Of a stretch of DNA of 54,200 nucleotides, positions 1-5,237 are shown in pieces. Origin of the DNA: a virus; the IMG/VR virus record IMGVR_UViG_3300031857_000243, positions 1 to 54,200 of that record; one strand, given 5' to 3'. The notes beneath the pieces are model-generated. The model had not been told where the DNA came from and made no database searches. It saw only the letters and a program-made list of their open reading frames with translations. Each line of letters begins with the position of its first letter. The stretch's first letter is position 1. The translations under genes were made by a program, and so were the position numbers.

Positions 1-1
1 T

Positions 2-214
2 TTCAAAGAACTATTTGAAGAAATAATGTCCAAAAGCGGAAGGGAAGTTTCCGATACCGAAAGAACTAGAGATAGAACAAGAAGATCTATTGGAATCAGG
101 GTCACTAAAGGCTCCCGTGGAAATGTTCAGGATCTCTTAAAAAGTGGTAGAAAGAAATCAATAAAGGGTAAGTCAGTACATAAGCGTAAGAAGAATGTAT
201 TCAAGAAAAGATAA
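2..214 (+). CDS. Partial basic protein, 5' end outside window
   Basis: The reading frame is open from the first bases of the window, so the gene probably begins upstream; an internal ATG at 26 is possible but has no ribosome binding site. The visible 70 residues are very rich in Lys, Arg and Ser, especially the C-terminal third, and end in VFKKR. Such composition suggests nucleic-acid binding, but I do not recognise the family. The 3' end overlaps the next gene by 20 bases in another frame. The last 15 bases before the stop (197-211) recur at 258-272 inside the next gene, where they encode the same VFKKR peptide. Confidence 0.5.
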   Translation, partial: FKELFEEIMSKSGREVSDTERTRDRTRRSIGIRVTKGSRGNVQDLLKSGRKKSIKGKSVHKRKKNVFKKR

Positions 215-512
215 TCAAAATATAGTTCAAGAACTTTCCAAAGGTATCTGTAAGGTAGTATTCAAGAAAAGAACCAATGGAAGGTTTAGAAGTATATTTG
301 GAACTTTAGATAAAAGATTAATACCTGGTAAATATCAAAAAACTTTACAAGTTATATTTGAAAATTATCAAAATTTAGATATAATACCAATATACGACAT
401 AAAAGAAAAAGCTTGGAAAAGTTTTTATCTAGTCAACCTTTTAAACTTTATACCAGAAGAAAAATTTAAAGCAAACAGTAGAAAAAAAGAAATTGAAGAT
501 GAAAGTGAGTGA
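195..512 (+). CDS. SH3/Sm-fold small phage protein (DUF2693-like)
   Basis: This 105-residue protein has a core (residues 14-95) patterned as alternating beta strands: GICKVVFKKRTNGRFRSIFGTL, then a variable segment, then a strand pair around IIPIYDIKEKAWKSFYLVNL. This pattern resembles the small WYL/SH3-barrel family often called DUF2693, common in T4-like phages and of unknown role. The tail is charged. It overlaps the upstream gene and is followed two bases later by another small basic gene, so the three are probably co-transcribed to the terminator at 668-694. The family call is by pattern only. Confidence 0.6.
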   Translation: MYSRKDNQNIVQELSKGICKVVFKKRTNGRFRSIFGTLDKRLIPGKYQKTLQVIFENYQNLDIIPIYDIKEKAWKSFYLVNLLNFIPEEKFKANSRKKEIEDESE

Positions 513-514
513 TT

Positions 515-679
515 ATGCCAAATTCAAAACAAATTATTGTTAAAAGAAAACACAAGAAAAGAAAACTTAGAATTAAGAAGAGAAACCAAGAACAAATTTT
601 AAAGAATGCAAAAAAGAAAACAATAGAAAAACTCAGCAGGGAAGGCAGATTACCTAAAATCGCACTTGGAAGACTTTAA
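515..679 (+). CDS. Small highly basic protein, 54 aa
   Basis: The frame starts with ATG at 515, two bases after the previous stop, and encodes 54 residues of which nearly half are Lys or Arg (for example KRKHKKRKLRIKKR). It ends in IALGRL. The stop codon lies inside the perfect palindrome of the terminator at 668-687, so the last codons and the terminator share sequence. The composition suggests an RNA- or DNA-binding or ribosome-associated peptide, but this is inference. The family is not recognised. Confidence 0.55.
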   Translation: MPNSKQIIVKRKHKKRKLRIKKRNQEQILKNAKKKTIEKLSREGRLPKIALGRL

Positions 680-694
680 AGTCTTCCTTTTTTT
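668..694 (+). terminator. Rho-independent terminator overlapping a stop codon
   Basis: GGAAGACTTTAAAGTCTTCC (668-687) is a perfect 20-base palindrome immediately followed by seven T residues (688-694). The stop codon TAA of the upstream 54-aa gene sits in its centre (677-679). The last T of the run is also the first base of the late promoter at 694. Confidence 0.9.
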
Positions 695-701
695 ATAAAT
701 A
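694..701 (+). promoter_or_regulatory. T4-type late promoter TATAAATA
   Basis: An exact TATAAATA octamer directly follows the terminator and ends five bases before the ATG at 707. By T4 late-promoter geometry (octamer at -13 to -6) the transcript would start at the A of the start codon. Confidence 0.8.
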
Positions 702-706
702 TTTCT

Positions 707-1195
707 ATGTTACATTTTAAAGAATATATTTTAGAGCAAAGAAAAAATCTAATAGCTTTATCGCCAGGGGCTTTGAGGGCTGGTGTTAAATCTGCTGTAA
801 CTGGAAAAGATCCAAGACTAGAAAGACTTATATACAGTAGAGCTAGTAAAAGTAATCCAAAGGGTTGGATTAGACTTATAACGAAAAAACCATCTGGTGA
901 AGTTGAAAACCTAGGTGATACCCCTAGAGTTAAATCGGAACAGCCGAGAGCAGAGAAAACGATTGCATCAACTGAAAGATTGACACCAGAACAAGAAATT
1001 TTACAAACTCCAGGGTTCCAAGTAGTAGAACCATCAGCAGAACAATTGGCTAAAGATGAGGAGAGGGGAATAGTAGATTTAAATAAAATTGTAGATAGAA
1101 GAAAATTTAATTATCTACTTCATAAACAAGGTATAGATCCCTATTTTGCACGATTAAGAGTTAGAATAGCAAAGCAAAGATTGGGTAAAAAATGA
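707..1195 (+). CDS. Unknown late protein, 162 aa
   Basis: The ATG lies five bases downstream of an exact late promoter and has no Shine-Dalgarno sequence, so the mRNA is predicted to be leaderless. The N-terminus (MLHFKEYILEQ) resembles the short amphipathic start of many phage virion or internal proteins. A basic segment follows (residues 20-65) and then a Pro/Glu-rich linker (about 75-125). The C-terminal 40 residues are basic and probably helical (PYFARLRVRIAKQRLGKK). The gene ends in an ATGA overlap with the next small gene. The late promoter suggests a virion or assembly role. The family is not recognised. Confidence 0.6.
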   Translation: MLHFKEYILEQRKNLIALSPGALRAGVKSAVTGKDPRLERLIYSRASKSNPKGWIRLITKKPSGEVENLGDTPRVKSEQPRAEKTIASTERLTPEQEILQTPGFQVVEPSAEQLAKDEERGIVDLNKIVDRRKFNYLLHKQGIDPYFARLRVRIAKQRLGKK

Positions 1196-1350
1196 AAAAC
1201 TTTAAAGTGTTGCTAGAAACTATAGTTAAGAGAAATGGAAGTTTTTTATTGATGAGTAAAAAGGGAAAAGTTTTAGGAAAGCATGAATCAGAAGCAAAGG
1301 CTAGAAAACAAGAAGCCGCCATCAAGATAAGTACTGGTGAGTGGAAGTAA
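1192..1350 (+). CDS. Small basic protein, 52 aa
   Basis: This short gene begins in an ATGA overlap with the preceding gene, which argues for translational coupling. The protein has a compact pattern, roughly GSFLLMSKKGKVLGKHESEAKARKQ split between a beta hairpin and a helix. Many phages encode similar 50-70-residue proteins of the type 'strand, GKVLG turn, strand, helix', mostly unannotated. The stop is eight bases upstream of the -35 box of the next promoter. The frame is fully open and the composition matches its neighbours. Confidence 0.6.
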   Translation: MKNFKVLLETIVKRNGSFLLMSKKGKVLGKHESEAKARKQEAAIKISTGEWK

Positions 1351-1357
1351 GATTGAT

Positions 1358-1386
1358 TTGACTGTTCGTTCACTTTTTGGTATACT
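1358..1386 (+). promoter_or_regulatory. Sigma70-type promoter (TTGACT-17-TATACT)
   Basis: TTGACT (1358-1363) and TATACT (1381-1386) are separated by exactly 17 bases. The expected start point is near 1393, only about two bases before the ATG at 1395, so the transcript would be nearly leaderless. Confidence 0.8.
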
Positions 1387-1394
1387 AGTTGCCT

Positions 1395-1919
1395 ATGAAC
1401 ATCTTTGTAGTTGATTCAGACCCAGAAATTGCAGCAACCAATCTATGCGATAAGCATGTTGTTAAAATGATTGTGGAAGGTTGTCAGATGCTCTCCACGA
1501 TCCATAGAATGGGAGCTAGTCATATTGTGTTTGCTGGTCAAGTTGATTTGTACAAGATGGCGTTCGAAAACCATCCTTGTACAATTTGGGCAAGAGAGAC
1601 AACTGCAAATTACATGTGGTTGGCTAGACACACACTTGAACTGTGTATGCAGTATGAGTTGCGTTATAAGAAAATTCACAAGTGTTACGATATGGCATTT
1701 TGGTTTACTATACATCTTCCTGCCCGTGTTCCTTACGGAAAGTTGACTCCATTTGCTCAGGCTATGCCAGACATCTATAAGAATGAGAATGCAGTGGTGG
1801 CATATAGAAACTATTATATTTTCGAAAAGTCTAGATTTGCCAAGTGGAAGTTCACGGATTGTCCAAATTGGTATACGGAAGGGATCAAGAATGTGCGTGT
1901 GCCAGTACTGCAATCGTGA
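1395..1919 (+). CDS. Probable pyrimidine-dimer DNA glycosylase-like phage protein
   Basis: The ATG at 1395 is chosen over an in-frame TTG at 1389 because it gives the conserved start MNIFVVDSDPEIAA. The 174-residue protein carries CDKHVVKMIVEGCQML at 18-33, NHP..IWARET near 59-68, YMWLARH, and a C-terminal AYRNYYIFEKSRFAKWK followed by P-x-WY. This set defines a widespread phage family commonly annotated as pyrimidine dimer DNA glycosylase/endonuclease V-like, although it is not obviously close to T4 DenV and its activity is not certain. The 3' end overlaps the HNH gene by 29 bases. It follows a strong sigma70 promoter, which suggests early expression and a DNA repair or processing role. Confidence 0.65.
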   Translation: MNIFVVDSDPEIAATNLCDKHVVKMIVEGCQMLSTIHRMGASHIVFAGQVDLYKMAFENHPCTIWARETTANYMWLARHTLELCMQYELRYKKIHKCYDMAFWFTIHLPARVPYGKLTPFAQAMPDIYKNENAVVAYRNYYIFEKSRFAKWKFTDCPNWYTEGIKNVRVPVLQS

Positions 1920-2235
1920 ATTTCAAAAGAAACATAAAAGAGGTTGCACAGTATGTCAATCGTGTGATACCACAAGACGAAGATGGAAATCAAGAATAGA
2001 ATTGATCGAAATGCTTGGTGGTAAATGTACTAAATGTGGATTCAGTGAAAATCCAGCATCAATACAGTTTCATCATGTAGATCCATCAACAAAGAAATAT
2101 TCTTTATTTTCTAAAAACTTACTGAGAAAAGATCGATATGAAGAAGCACAGAAGTGTATACTACTTTGCGCGAATTGCCACCTTCAAGAACATACGAATA
2201 AAGAACTATTGAAGAAGTTTGGCTTGATGCCTTGA
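1891..2235 (+). CDS. HNH endonuclease with N-terminal zinc ribbon
   Basis: The start is ATG 1891; the frame extends further upstream but that part only shadows the glycosylase gene. The 114-residue protein starts with a Cys cluster (C4xxC7 and C22xxC25) that could hold one zinc. An HNH module follows: CTKCG at 46-50, FHHVDP at 60-65 and LLCANCHLQEH at 91-101, with the usual Cys pairs for a structural zinc and H61/H62, N95 and H97 as nuclease residues. Free-standing HNH genes of this type in T4-like phages are typically homing-type or nicking enzymes. It overlaps the upstream gene by 29 bases, and its stop codon is part of the next promoter's -35 box. Confidence 0.85.
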   Translation: MCVCQYCNREFQKKHKRGCTVCQSCDTTRRRWKSRIELIEMLGGKCTKCGFSENPASIQFHHVDPSTKKYSLFSKNLLRKDRYEEAQKCILLCANCHLQEHTNKELLKKFGLMP

Positions 2236-2259
2236 CAGTAAAAAAAAATCGGATATAAT
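2232..2259 (+). promoter_or_regulatory. Sigma70 promoter (TTGACA-16-TATAAT) upstream of a tRNA-like gene
   Basis: Consensus TTGACA (2232-2237) and TATAAT (2254-2259) are spaced by 16 bases. The TGA stop of the HNH gene (2233-2235) is embedded in the -35 hexamer. The predicted start near 2266 lies about five bases before the tRNA-like structure at 2271. Confidence 0.9.
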
Positions 2260-2270
2260 GTGCGTATCAA

Positions 2271-2342
2271 GCTTCGGTGGCAGACTAGCAATGCAGCACC
2301 CTTTTAAGGTGAAGAATGTGGGGGCAGTACCCACCCGAAGCA
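2271..2342 (+). tRNA. Noncanonical tRNA-Lys(UUU)-like RNA
   Basis: The segment folds into a cloverleaf with every arm at its standard place: a perfect 7-bp acceptor stem GCTTCGG/CCGAAGC, a short 3-bp D stem GCA/TGC, an anticodon arm with loop CTTTTAA (anticodon TTT, Lys) on a stem of four pairs plus a G-A mismatch, a 5-nt variable region, a 5-bp GTGGG/CCCAC T stem and discriminator A. The T loop is GGCAGTA instead of TTCRANN, and the D loop lacks the GG pair. CCA is not encoded. It sits 12 bases after a consensus -10 box, like the two canonical tRNAs downstream. It may be a divergent functional tRNA, a decaying tRNA or a tRNA mimic. Confidence 0.55.
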
Positions 2343-2381
2343 CTCAATTGTTGTTCAGGTATTATAAGGTCTAATCGTTTG

Positions 2382-2407
2382 TTGGTGAAAGTGACTCGAC
2401 TCACCAA
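2382..2407 (+). other. Leader hairpin upstream of HTH gene
   Basis: TTGGTGA (2382-2388) pairs perfectly with TCACCAA (2401-2407). An alternative pairing of GTGA (2391-2394) with TCAC (2401-2404) competes with it. It lies in the 99-base region between the tRNA-like RNA and the ATG at 2442 and may control processing or translation; this is inference. Confidence 0.35.
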
Positions 2408-2441
2408 TCAAAAACTTGAGAGTTATAGAAAGCGTGTATAT

Positions 2442-2711
2442 ATGACAAATACTAATTCGAAGAAGCGTCGTGTTCTAAATTATCTTTCAAATGGTCGCGG
2501 TATCACCGCAGCCGAGGCTCGTAGTCGTTTTGGCGTGAAGAATCTTCGCGCTATGATGAGCGACATTCGTGAGACTGTTGAGCGTTATGGCAACTTTGAG
2601 GTTGCTACCGAGGAAACTCGTAATGGAAATTATCGTTATTACATTCGTAATACGAACACTCGTTCGCGTTCGCGCAACCTGAACGAGATGCTTGATCTTG
2701 TTGATGCGTGA
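2442..2711 (+). CDS. Small helix-turn-helix DNA-binding protein
   Basis: The start is ATG 2442; a longer frame from 2316 would run through the tRNA-like RNA and the leader hairpin and is rejected. The 89-residue protein begins with basic residues and then VLNYLSNGRGITAAEARSRFG and VKNLRAMMSDIRETV. This is the two-helix HTH pattern of small phage proteins common in cyanophages and relatives. A wing-like beta hairpin follows (NFEVATEETRNGNYRYYI). The C-terminus is Arg/Asn rich. It is transcribed from the promoter at 2232 behind the tRNA-like RNA and is closed by a terminator-like hairpin. A regulatory role is likely, with target unknown. Confidence 0.65.
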   Translation: MTNTNSKKRRVLNYLSNGRGITAAEARSRFGVKNLRAMMSDIRETVERYGNFEVATEETRNGNYRYYIRNTNTRSRSRNLNEMLDLVDA

Positions 2712-2715
2712 TCGG

Positions 2716-2750
2716 AGATTGGGTGATTAAGTTCACCCAATCTTATTTTA
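2716..2750 (+). terminator. Probable transcription terminator
   Basis: AGATTGGGTGA (2716-2726) pairs perfectly over 11 bp with TCACCCAATCT (2733-2743) around a 6-base loop, followed by TATTTTA. It begins five bases after the stop of the HTH gene. The T-run is interrupted, so termination may be partial. Confidence 0.7.
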
Positions 2751-3112
2751 TGGTTCTGTCTGATATTATCAATTTTGCATATCCACTTTGCCTTGAAATT
2801 CCTAGGCAAAAGAAGCATGTTTCTTTGATCTTTTCTAAGAATAGATTGATTTCTATTGGAAGAAATTATTTTAAGACTCATCCGAAGGCGCAGAAGCTTG
2901 GATATCTATATAATGAGATGCATTCTGAATTGGATGCTTATCGTAAGATTCCAAGATGCCATCGTCACAAGAAGTTGACTCTTGTGAACATCAGAATGAA
3001 TGCTGATGGACAACTTAGAATGTCTAGACCATGTGAAGTTTGCACTGAATGGTGTGTTGAAATTTTTGATAAGATCTATTATACTGATAATGAAGGATTG
3101 AAGAGACTATGA
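2750..3112 (+). CDS. Zinc-dependent cytidine deaminase-like protein
   Basis: The start is placed at ATG 2750 (120 aa) rather than 2708, because the latter lies inside the terminator hairpin region. The protein carries deaminase-fold signatures: a first strand pair (HVSLIFSKNRLISIGRN), an HSE motif at 58-60 corresponding to H[AC]E, and PCEVC at 94-98 corresponding to PCxxC. These supply the zinc ligands (His58, Cys95, Cys98) and the catalytic Glu60. LTLVNIRMNADGQL is the central strand pair. It resembles small phage cytosine/nucleotide deaminases of unknown substrate. It could act on nucleotides (dCMP/dCTP pools) or on nucleic acid. No Shine-Dalgarno is visible. It ends in an ATGA overlap with the next gene. 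Confidence 0.65.
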   Translation: MVLSDIINFAYPLCLEIPRQKKHVSLIFSKNRLISIGRNYFKTHPKAQKLGYLYNEMHSELDAYRKIPRCHRHKKLTLVNIRMNADGQLRMSRPCEVCTEWCVEIFDKIYYTDNEGLKRL

Positions 3113-3363
3113 GTCAATATCGTCTACACATTGATATTCCTATGCCTTTCTCTGAGCAAGATGCATTGAAGAATGCTGAACTTATCGTGTCATATCTAAA
3201 CAATATGACTCTCATTGAAAAGGTTAATATTTCTGAAATTAATTACCGTCTAGGTCATGACGATGACCGCCAGAAGAGTAATTACTTCATGAAGAATGAG
3301 AACGGTCATGTGAACAATAAAAAGTGCAAGATCTCCTTGACAGACAATAATAACATGGTATAA
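3109..3363 (+). CDS. Conserved-looking small phage protein, 84 aa
   Basis: It starts in an ATGA overlap with the deaminase-like gene and so is likely translationally coupled. The protein opens with a strand (YRLHIDIPMPF), then a helix, and has a polar motif INYRLGHDDDRQKSNYF followed by NENGHVNNKKC that looks conserved-type rather than random. The function is not recognised. The last 27 bases of the gene carry the sigma70 promoter of the tRNA-Ile: the stop codon TAA is part of TATAAT, so gene end and promoter evolve under joint constraint. Confidence 0.6.
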   Translation: MSQYRLHIDIPMPFSEQDALKNAELIVSYLNNMTLIEKVNISEINYRLGHDDDRQKSNYFMKNENGHVNNKKCKISLTDNNNMV

Positions 3364-3364
3364 T
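3337..3364 (+). promoter_or_regulatory. Sigma70 promoter of tRNA-Ile (TTGACA-16-TATAAT)
   Basis: TTGACA (3337-3342) and TATAAT (3359-3364) are 16 bases apart, both consensus. The stop codon of the upstream gene (3361-3363) is within the -10 box. The expected start near 3371 is about three bases before the tRNA. Confidence 0.9.
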
Positions 3365-3373
3365 GTGCACAAC

Positions 3374-3448
3374 GCGCCGTGGGAGGTCTTGGTTACCTCA
3401 GCCCGACTTATAATCGGGTAAGACTAGGTTCGAATCCTAGACGGCGTA
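3374..3448 (+). tRNA. tRNA-Ile(UAU), reads AUA
   Basis: It has a 7-bp acceptor stem GCGCCGT/ACGGCGT with a G-U first pair, D stem GAGG/CCTC with GG in the loop, anticodon stem CCCGA/TCGGG with loop CTTATAA (anticodon TAT), and T arm CTAGG-TTCGAAT-CCTAG with discriminator A. One extra base lies between the D and anticodon stems, or the anticodon stem is extended by a G-U pair. CCA is not encoded. AUA is frequent in this genome and rare in many hosts, so codon supply is the likely role. A protein gene starts nine bases downstream. Confidence 0.8.
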
Positions 3449-3457
3449 TTTTAATAT

Positions 3458-3766
3458 ATGACTTTAGAAGAAATTATTGAATCTAAAAAATTCATAATCA
3501 ATACTAAATCTGAATTTGATGATGATCGTCTTTACTATGAAGACGAAGAAAAAAATATATTGTATATTTTTGGTCCATCAGCCTTTATAAGAAAAGGATA
3601 TTCTGATTCAGAACAAGAAAATCTTTTTATAGTAGAATTTGAAGGTGGTCCTAAAATATTTGTAGGACAGGAAGTATTAAAAAATAAATTTGCTAAGAAT
3701 ATAATTGTCCATAATATTAATGATATACCATTAGTTGAGATTTTTTACGAAATACAAGATAAATAG
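3458..3766 (+). CDS. Unknown acidic protein, 102 aa
   Basis: The ATG is nine bases after the 3' end of tRNA-Ile, so the mRNA probably shares the tRNA promoter and gains a very short leader when the tRNA is excised. The protein is acidic (DDDRLYYEDEEKN) and alternates predicted strands (NILYIFGPSAFI, NLFIVEFEGGPKIFV) with a final strand or helix (IPLVEIFYEIQDK). It could be a small beta-rich domain. No motif is recognised. There is no Shine-Dalgarno sequence before the start. Confidence 0.55.
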   Translation: MTLEEIIESKKFIINTKSEFDDDRLYYEDEEKNILYIFGPSAFIRKGYSDSEQENLFIVEFEGGPKIFVGQEVLKNKFAKNIIVHNINDIPLVEIFYEIQDK

Positions 3767-3916
3767 TAGTGGGAGTATGGGTTTAATACTATTATTGATT
3801 TCAGATCCACCGAGCGTAGATTACGCTATAATGCGAAAAAATATTTCACACTTAGGATCGTCATAGAATAGAAATCAATATAAATATTAGAAAGTTCAAC
3901 TCTTTCTACTCCTATT
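3767..3916 (+). other. 150-base intergenic region with inverted repeat and TATAAT
   Basis: The region holds no convincing gene. GCGTA-GAT-TACGC (3814-3826) is a perfect short inverted repeat abutting TATAAT at 3827-3832. No matching -35 lies at 16-18 bases, so a promoter needing an activator bound at the repeat is possible. A late promoter follows at 3879-3886, and a small hairpin AGAAAG/CTTTCT (3889-3907) lies in its leader. Confidence 0.4.
3879..3886 (+). promoter_or_regulatory. T4-type late promoter TATAAATA
   Basis: An exact octamer lies 30 bases upstream of the ATG at 3917. Unlike several other late promoters in this window it leaves a leader, which contains the hairpin AGAAAG-N7-CTTTCT. 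Confidence 0.65.
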
Positions 3917-4129
3917 ATGGATAATAAAAAATTATATTTTACAAAAATTGAAGTTGATGGTAGATGTATTGATTTATTGTTTACAGAAAAAGAAATCGTG
4001 AAAGCATCAAAAAGAATATTTGATGAAGAAAATTTAAAGTTTATTCCAGAAAATAATACAACTTGTTGGCCCCTAGAGCATCCGCCAAAATGCTCATTTT
4101 GGGATAAAATAATTGGCAATTGTAAGTGA
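3917..4129 (+). CDS. Unknown small protein, 70 aa
   Basis: The frame begins at ATG 3917 behind an exact late promoter. The protein starts with a beta pair (KLYFTKIEVDGRCIDLLFTEKEI), then a helix (VKASKRIFDEENLKFIP), and ends with a Cys/Pro/Trp-containing tail (CWPLEHPPKCSFWDKI). The C-terminal Cys and His residues could bind a metal. The pattern resembles small T4-like phage proteins of unknown function with the same strand-helix-W/C tail order, but I cannot name the family. It is followed 12 bases later by the Sm-like gene. Confidence 0.55.
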   Translation: MDNKKLYFTKIEVDGRCIDLLFTEKEIVKASKRIFDEENLKFIPENNTTCWPLEHPPKCSFWDKIIGNCK

Positions 4130-4141
4130 GAAAATAAAAAA

Positions 4142-4465
4142 ATGAGTGAAATTAATATTTTGCGTTTGAATTCGGGTGAAGAGATTATTTGTTCGTTTGA
4201 AACTGTAGAAAATTCAGATGGAGTTTTCTATAAGATTAAGAATCCTGCTATTCTTATTCCTGGACCAGAGGGAAAGCTAATGTTTGCTCGTTGGCTACCA
4301 TATGCTGACATCAAGGAAGGTTTGCTGATTTCAAAGAATAATTTTGTTTTTGTTTGCACTCCAATGGATGATCTGAAGAATCATTATCTTTCTGTCGTTG
4401 TGAATAATCTCTTTATTCCACAGAATAAGATCGAAACTCCAGATCTCAAGTTAGCACTTGACTGA
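4142..4465 (+). CDS. Sm/LSM-like small phage protein
   Basis: The 107-residue protein opens with INILRLNSGEEIICSFETVENSDG, the LSM-like strand-turn-strand (GEEI.CSFE) seen in a family common in cyanophages and related T4-like phages. The following strands are YKIKNPAILIPG and LMFARWLPYAD. A final hydrophobic strand (NFVFVCTPMDDLKNHYLSVV) completes a small barrel. The biological role in phages is unknown; RNA binding is a possible inference from the fold. The codon use is GC-richer than in the neighbouring 3917 gene. The last codons overlap the -35 region of the tRNA-Arg promoter. Confidence 0.65.
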   Translation: MSEINILRLNSGEEIICSFETVENSDGVFYKIKNPAILIPGPEGKLMFARWLPYADIKEGLLISKNNFVFVCTPMDDLKNHYLSVVVNNLFIPQNKIETPDLKLALD

Positions 4466-4486
4466 GATATGGAGACATGCTATAAT
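4458..4486 (+). promoter_or_regulatory. Sigma70 promoter of tRNA-Arg (TTGACT-17-TATAAT)
   Basis: TTGACT (4458-4463) and TATAAT (4481-4486) are 17 bases apart. The stop TGA (4463-4465) of the upstream gene overlaps the -35 box by one base. The expected start near 4493 is about four bases before the tRNA. Confidence 0.9.
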
Positions 4487-4496
4487 AGCGTGTCAT

Positions 4497-4570
4497 ATCC
4501 CTGTAGCTCAGTTGGATAGAGCACTTGCCTTCTAAGCAAGTGGTCAGAGGTTCGAATCCTCTCAGGGATG
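4497..4570 (+). tRNA. tRNA-Arg(UCU), reads AGA
   Basis: It is a fully canonical cloverleaf: acceptor ATCCCTG/CAGGGAT, TA at 8-9, D arm GCTC-AGTTGGATA-GAGC, anticodon arm CTTGC-CTTCTAA-GCAAG with anticodon TCT, variable TGGTC, T arm AGAGG-TTCGAAT-CCTCT, discriminator G. CCA is not encoded. AGA is the dominant Arg codon in the structural genes here, so it probably supports late translation. Confidence 0.95.
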
Positions 4571-4585
4571 TTTTTAAGGAGAACT

Positions 4586-4966
4586 ATGAATAATTTTAAG
4601 TACATGTTTATTACTGTTGGCTTTTCAGCCTTTGTTTTTTCCGCAATTTGTGATGCATCTGGAGTAGAAACATTCCCTCAGAAGTTTGCATTCTACACTG
4701 CCATCTCATGCCTTTTTAGTGCCCTATTCTTCGATGAATGGAATAAGAAGGATCAAAAGGTAAATGAATATTTACTAGATGACCGATTCCGAGATGTATA
4801 TGATAGTATTGATCGTACCGAGCGTAGAATTGATGAGAATTACGACGATCTAGATTCTAAAATTTATTCAAGGATCAATGATGTAACTCTTTCACTTGAT
4901 CAAGTTGAAAGAAACCTACATGAACGAATCGAAGATGTGGCAAATCCACGAAAGAACAATAAGTAA
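4586..4966 (+). CDS. Two-helix membrane protein with coiled-coil tail
   Basis: The start is ATG 4586, with AAGGAG five bases upstream; the earlier ATG at 4568 lies in the tRNA-Arg 3' end and is rejected. The 126-residue protein has two hydrophobic segments (about 5-22 and 33-50) separated by a short loop. They are followed by a charged heptad-like region (about 55-120) with regular I/L/V spacing, consistent with a cytoplasmic coiled coil. Location in the host inner membrane is likely. The role is unknown; superinfection exclusion or host membrane modification are possibilities only. It is co-transcribed with tRNA-Arg and ends at a strong terminator. Confidence 0.7.
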   Translation: MNNFKYMFITVGFSAFVFSAICDASGVETFPQKFAFYTAISCLFSALFFDEWNKKDQKVNEYLLDDRFRDVYDSIDRTERRIDENYDDLDSKIYSRINDVTLSLDQVERNLHERIEDVANPRKNNK

Positions 4967-4970
4967 AAAA

Positions 4971-4996
4971 AAGGCTGGAGAAATCCAGCCTTTTTT
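4971..4996 (+). terminator. Rho-independent terminator
   Basis: AAGGCTGGA (4971-4979) pairs with TCCAGCCTT (4984-4992) around a GAAA tetraloop, with a T-run through 4996. It closes the tRNA-Arg/membrane protein operon and would also work in reverse because an A-run precedes it. Confidence 0.95.
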
Positions 4997-5012
4997 GTTT
5001 TTCTAAATAATA

Positions 5013-5237
5013 ATGATGTATGAATTAAGTTTCAACTACGACTTCAAAGTTTTTGGTGGAAAACCTAAAATTGATATTGGAAAAATCGATGATGTAAAAA
5101 TAGGATATTATCAAGTAGAAAATGATAATGTCCTATTATGCGTTATTTGTACAGATTTAGTTATTGCTGAAAAACTAAAACACTATTTTGCGATAAGATA
5201 CGAATTATTCCCAACTAAGGAAAGAAATCTTATCTAA
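5013..5237 (+). CDS. Unknown small protein, 74 aa
   Basis: Two adjacent ATG codons (5013 and 5016) are possible starts. A one-mismatch late octamer TCTAAATA (5002-5009) ends six bases before the second, so a leaderless start at 5016 is plausible. The protein is beta-rich (YELSFNYDFKVFGGKPK, KIGYYQVENDNVLLCVICTDLVI) with a C-terminal helix (AEKLKHYFAIRYELF). The family is not recognised. Its 3' end overlaps the 3' end of the convergent gene at 5230 by eight bases. Confidence 0.55.
   Translation: MMYELSFNYDFKVFGGKPKIDIGKIDDVKIGYYQVENDNVLLCVICTDLVIAEKLKHYFAIRYELFPTKERNLI

Noticed and set aside
1753-1890. Upstream extension of the HNH gene
   Set aside because: The extra residues only shadow the glycosylase-like gene in another frame; ATG 1891 gives the typical Cys-rich start.
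1443-1913. 156-aa minus-strand open frame
   Set aside because: It is a full antisense shadow of the glycosylase-like gene, which has recognisable conserved motifs.
2316-2441. Upstream in-frame extension of the HTH gene
   Set aside because: It would run through the 3' half of the tRNA-like RNA and the leader hairpin and adds no conserved sequence.
4568-4585. Earlier ATG for the membrane protein
   Set aside because: It overlaps the tRNA-Arg acceptor end, while ATG 4586 has a good Shine-Dalgarno sequence.
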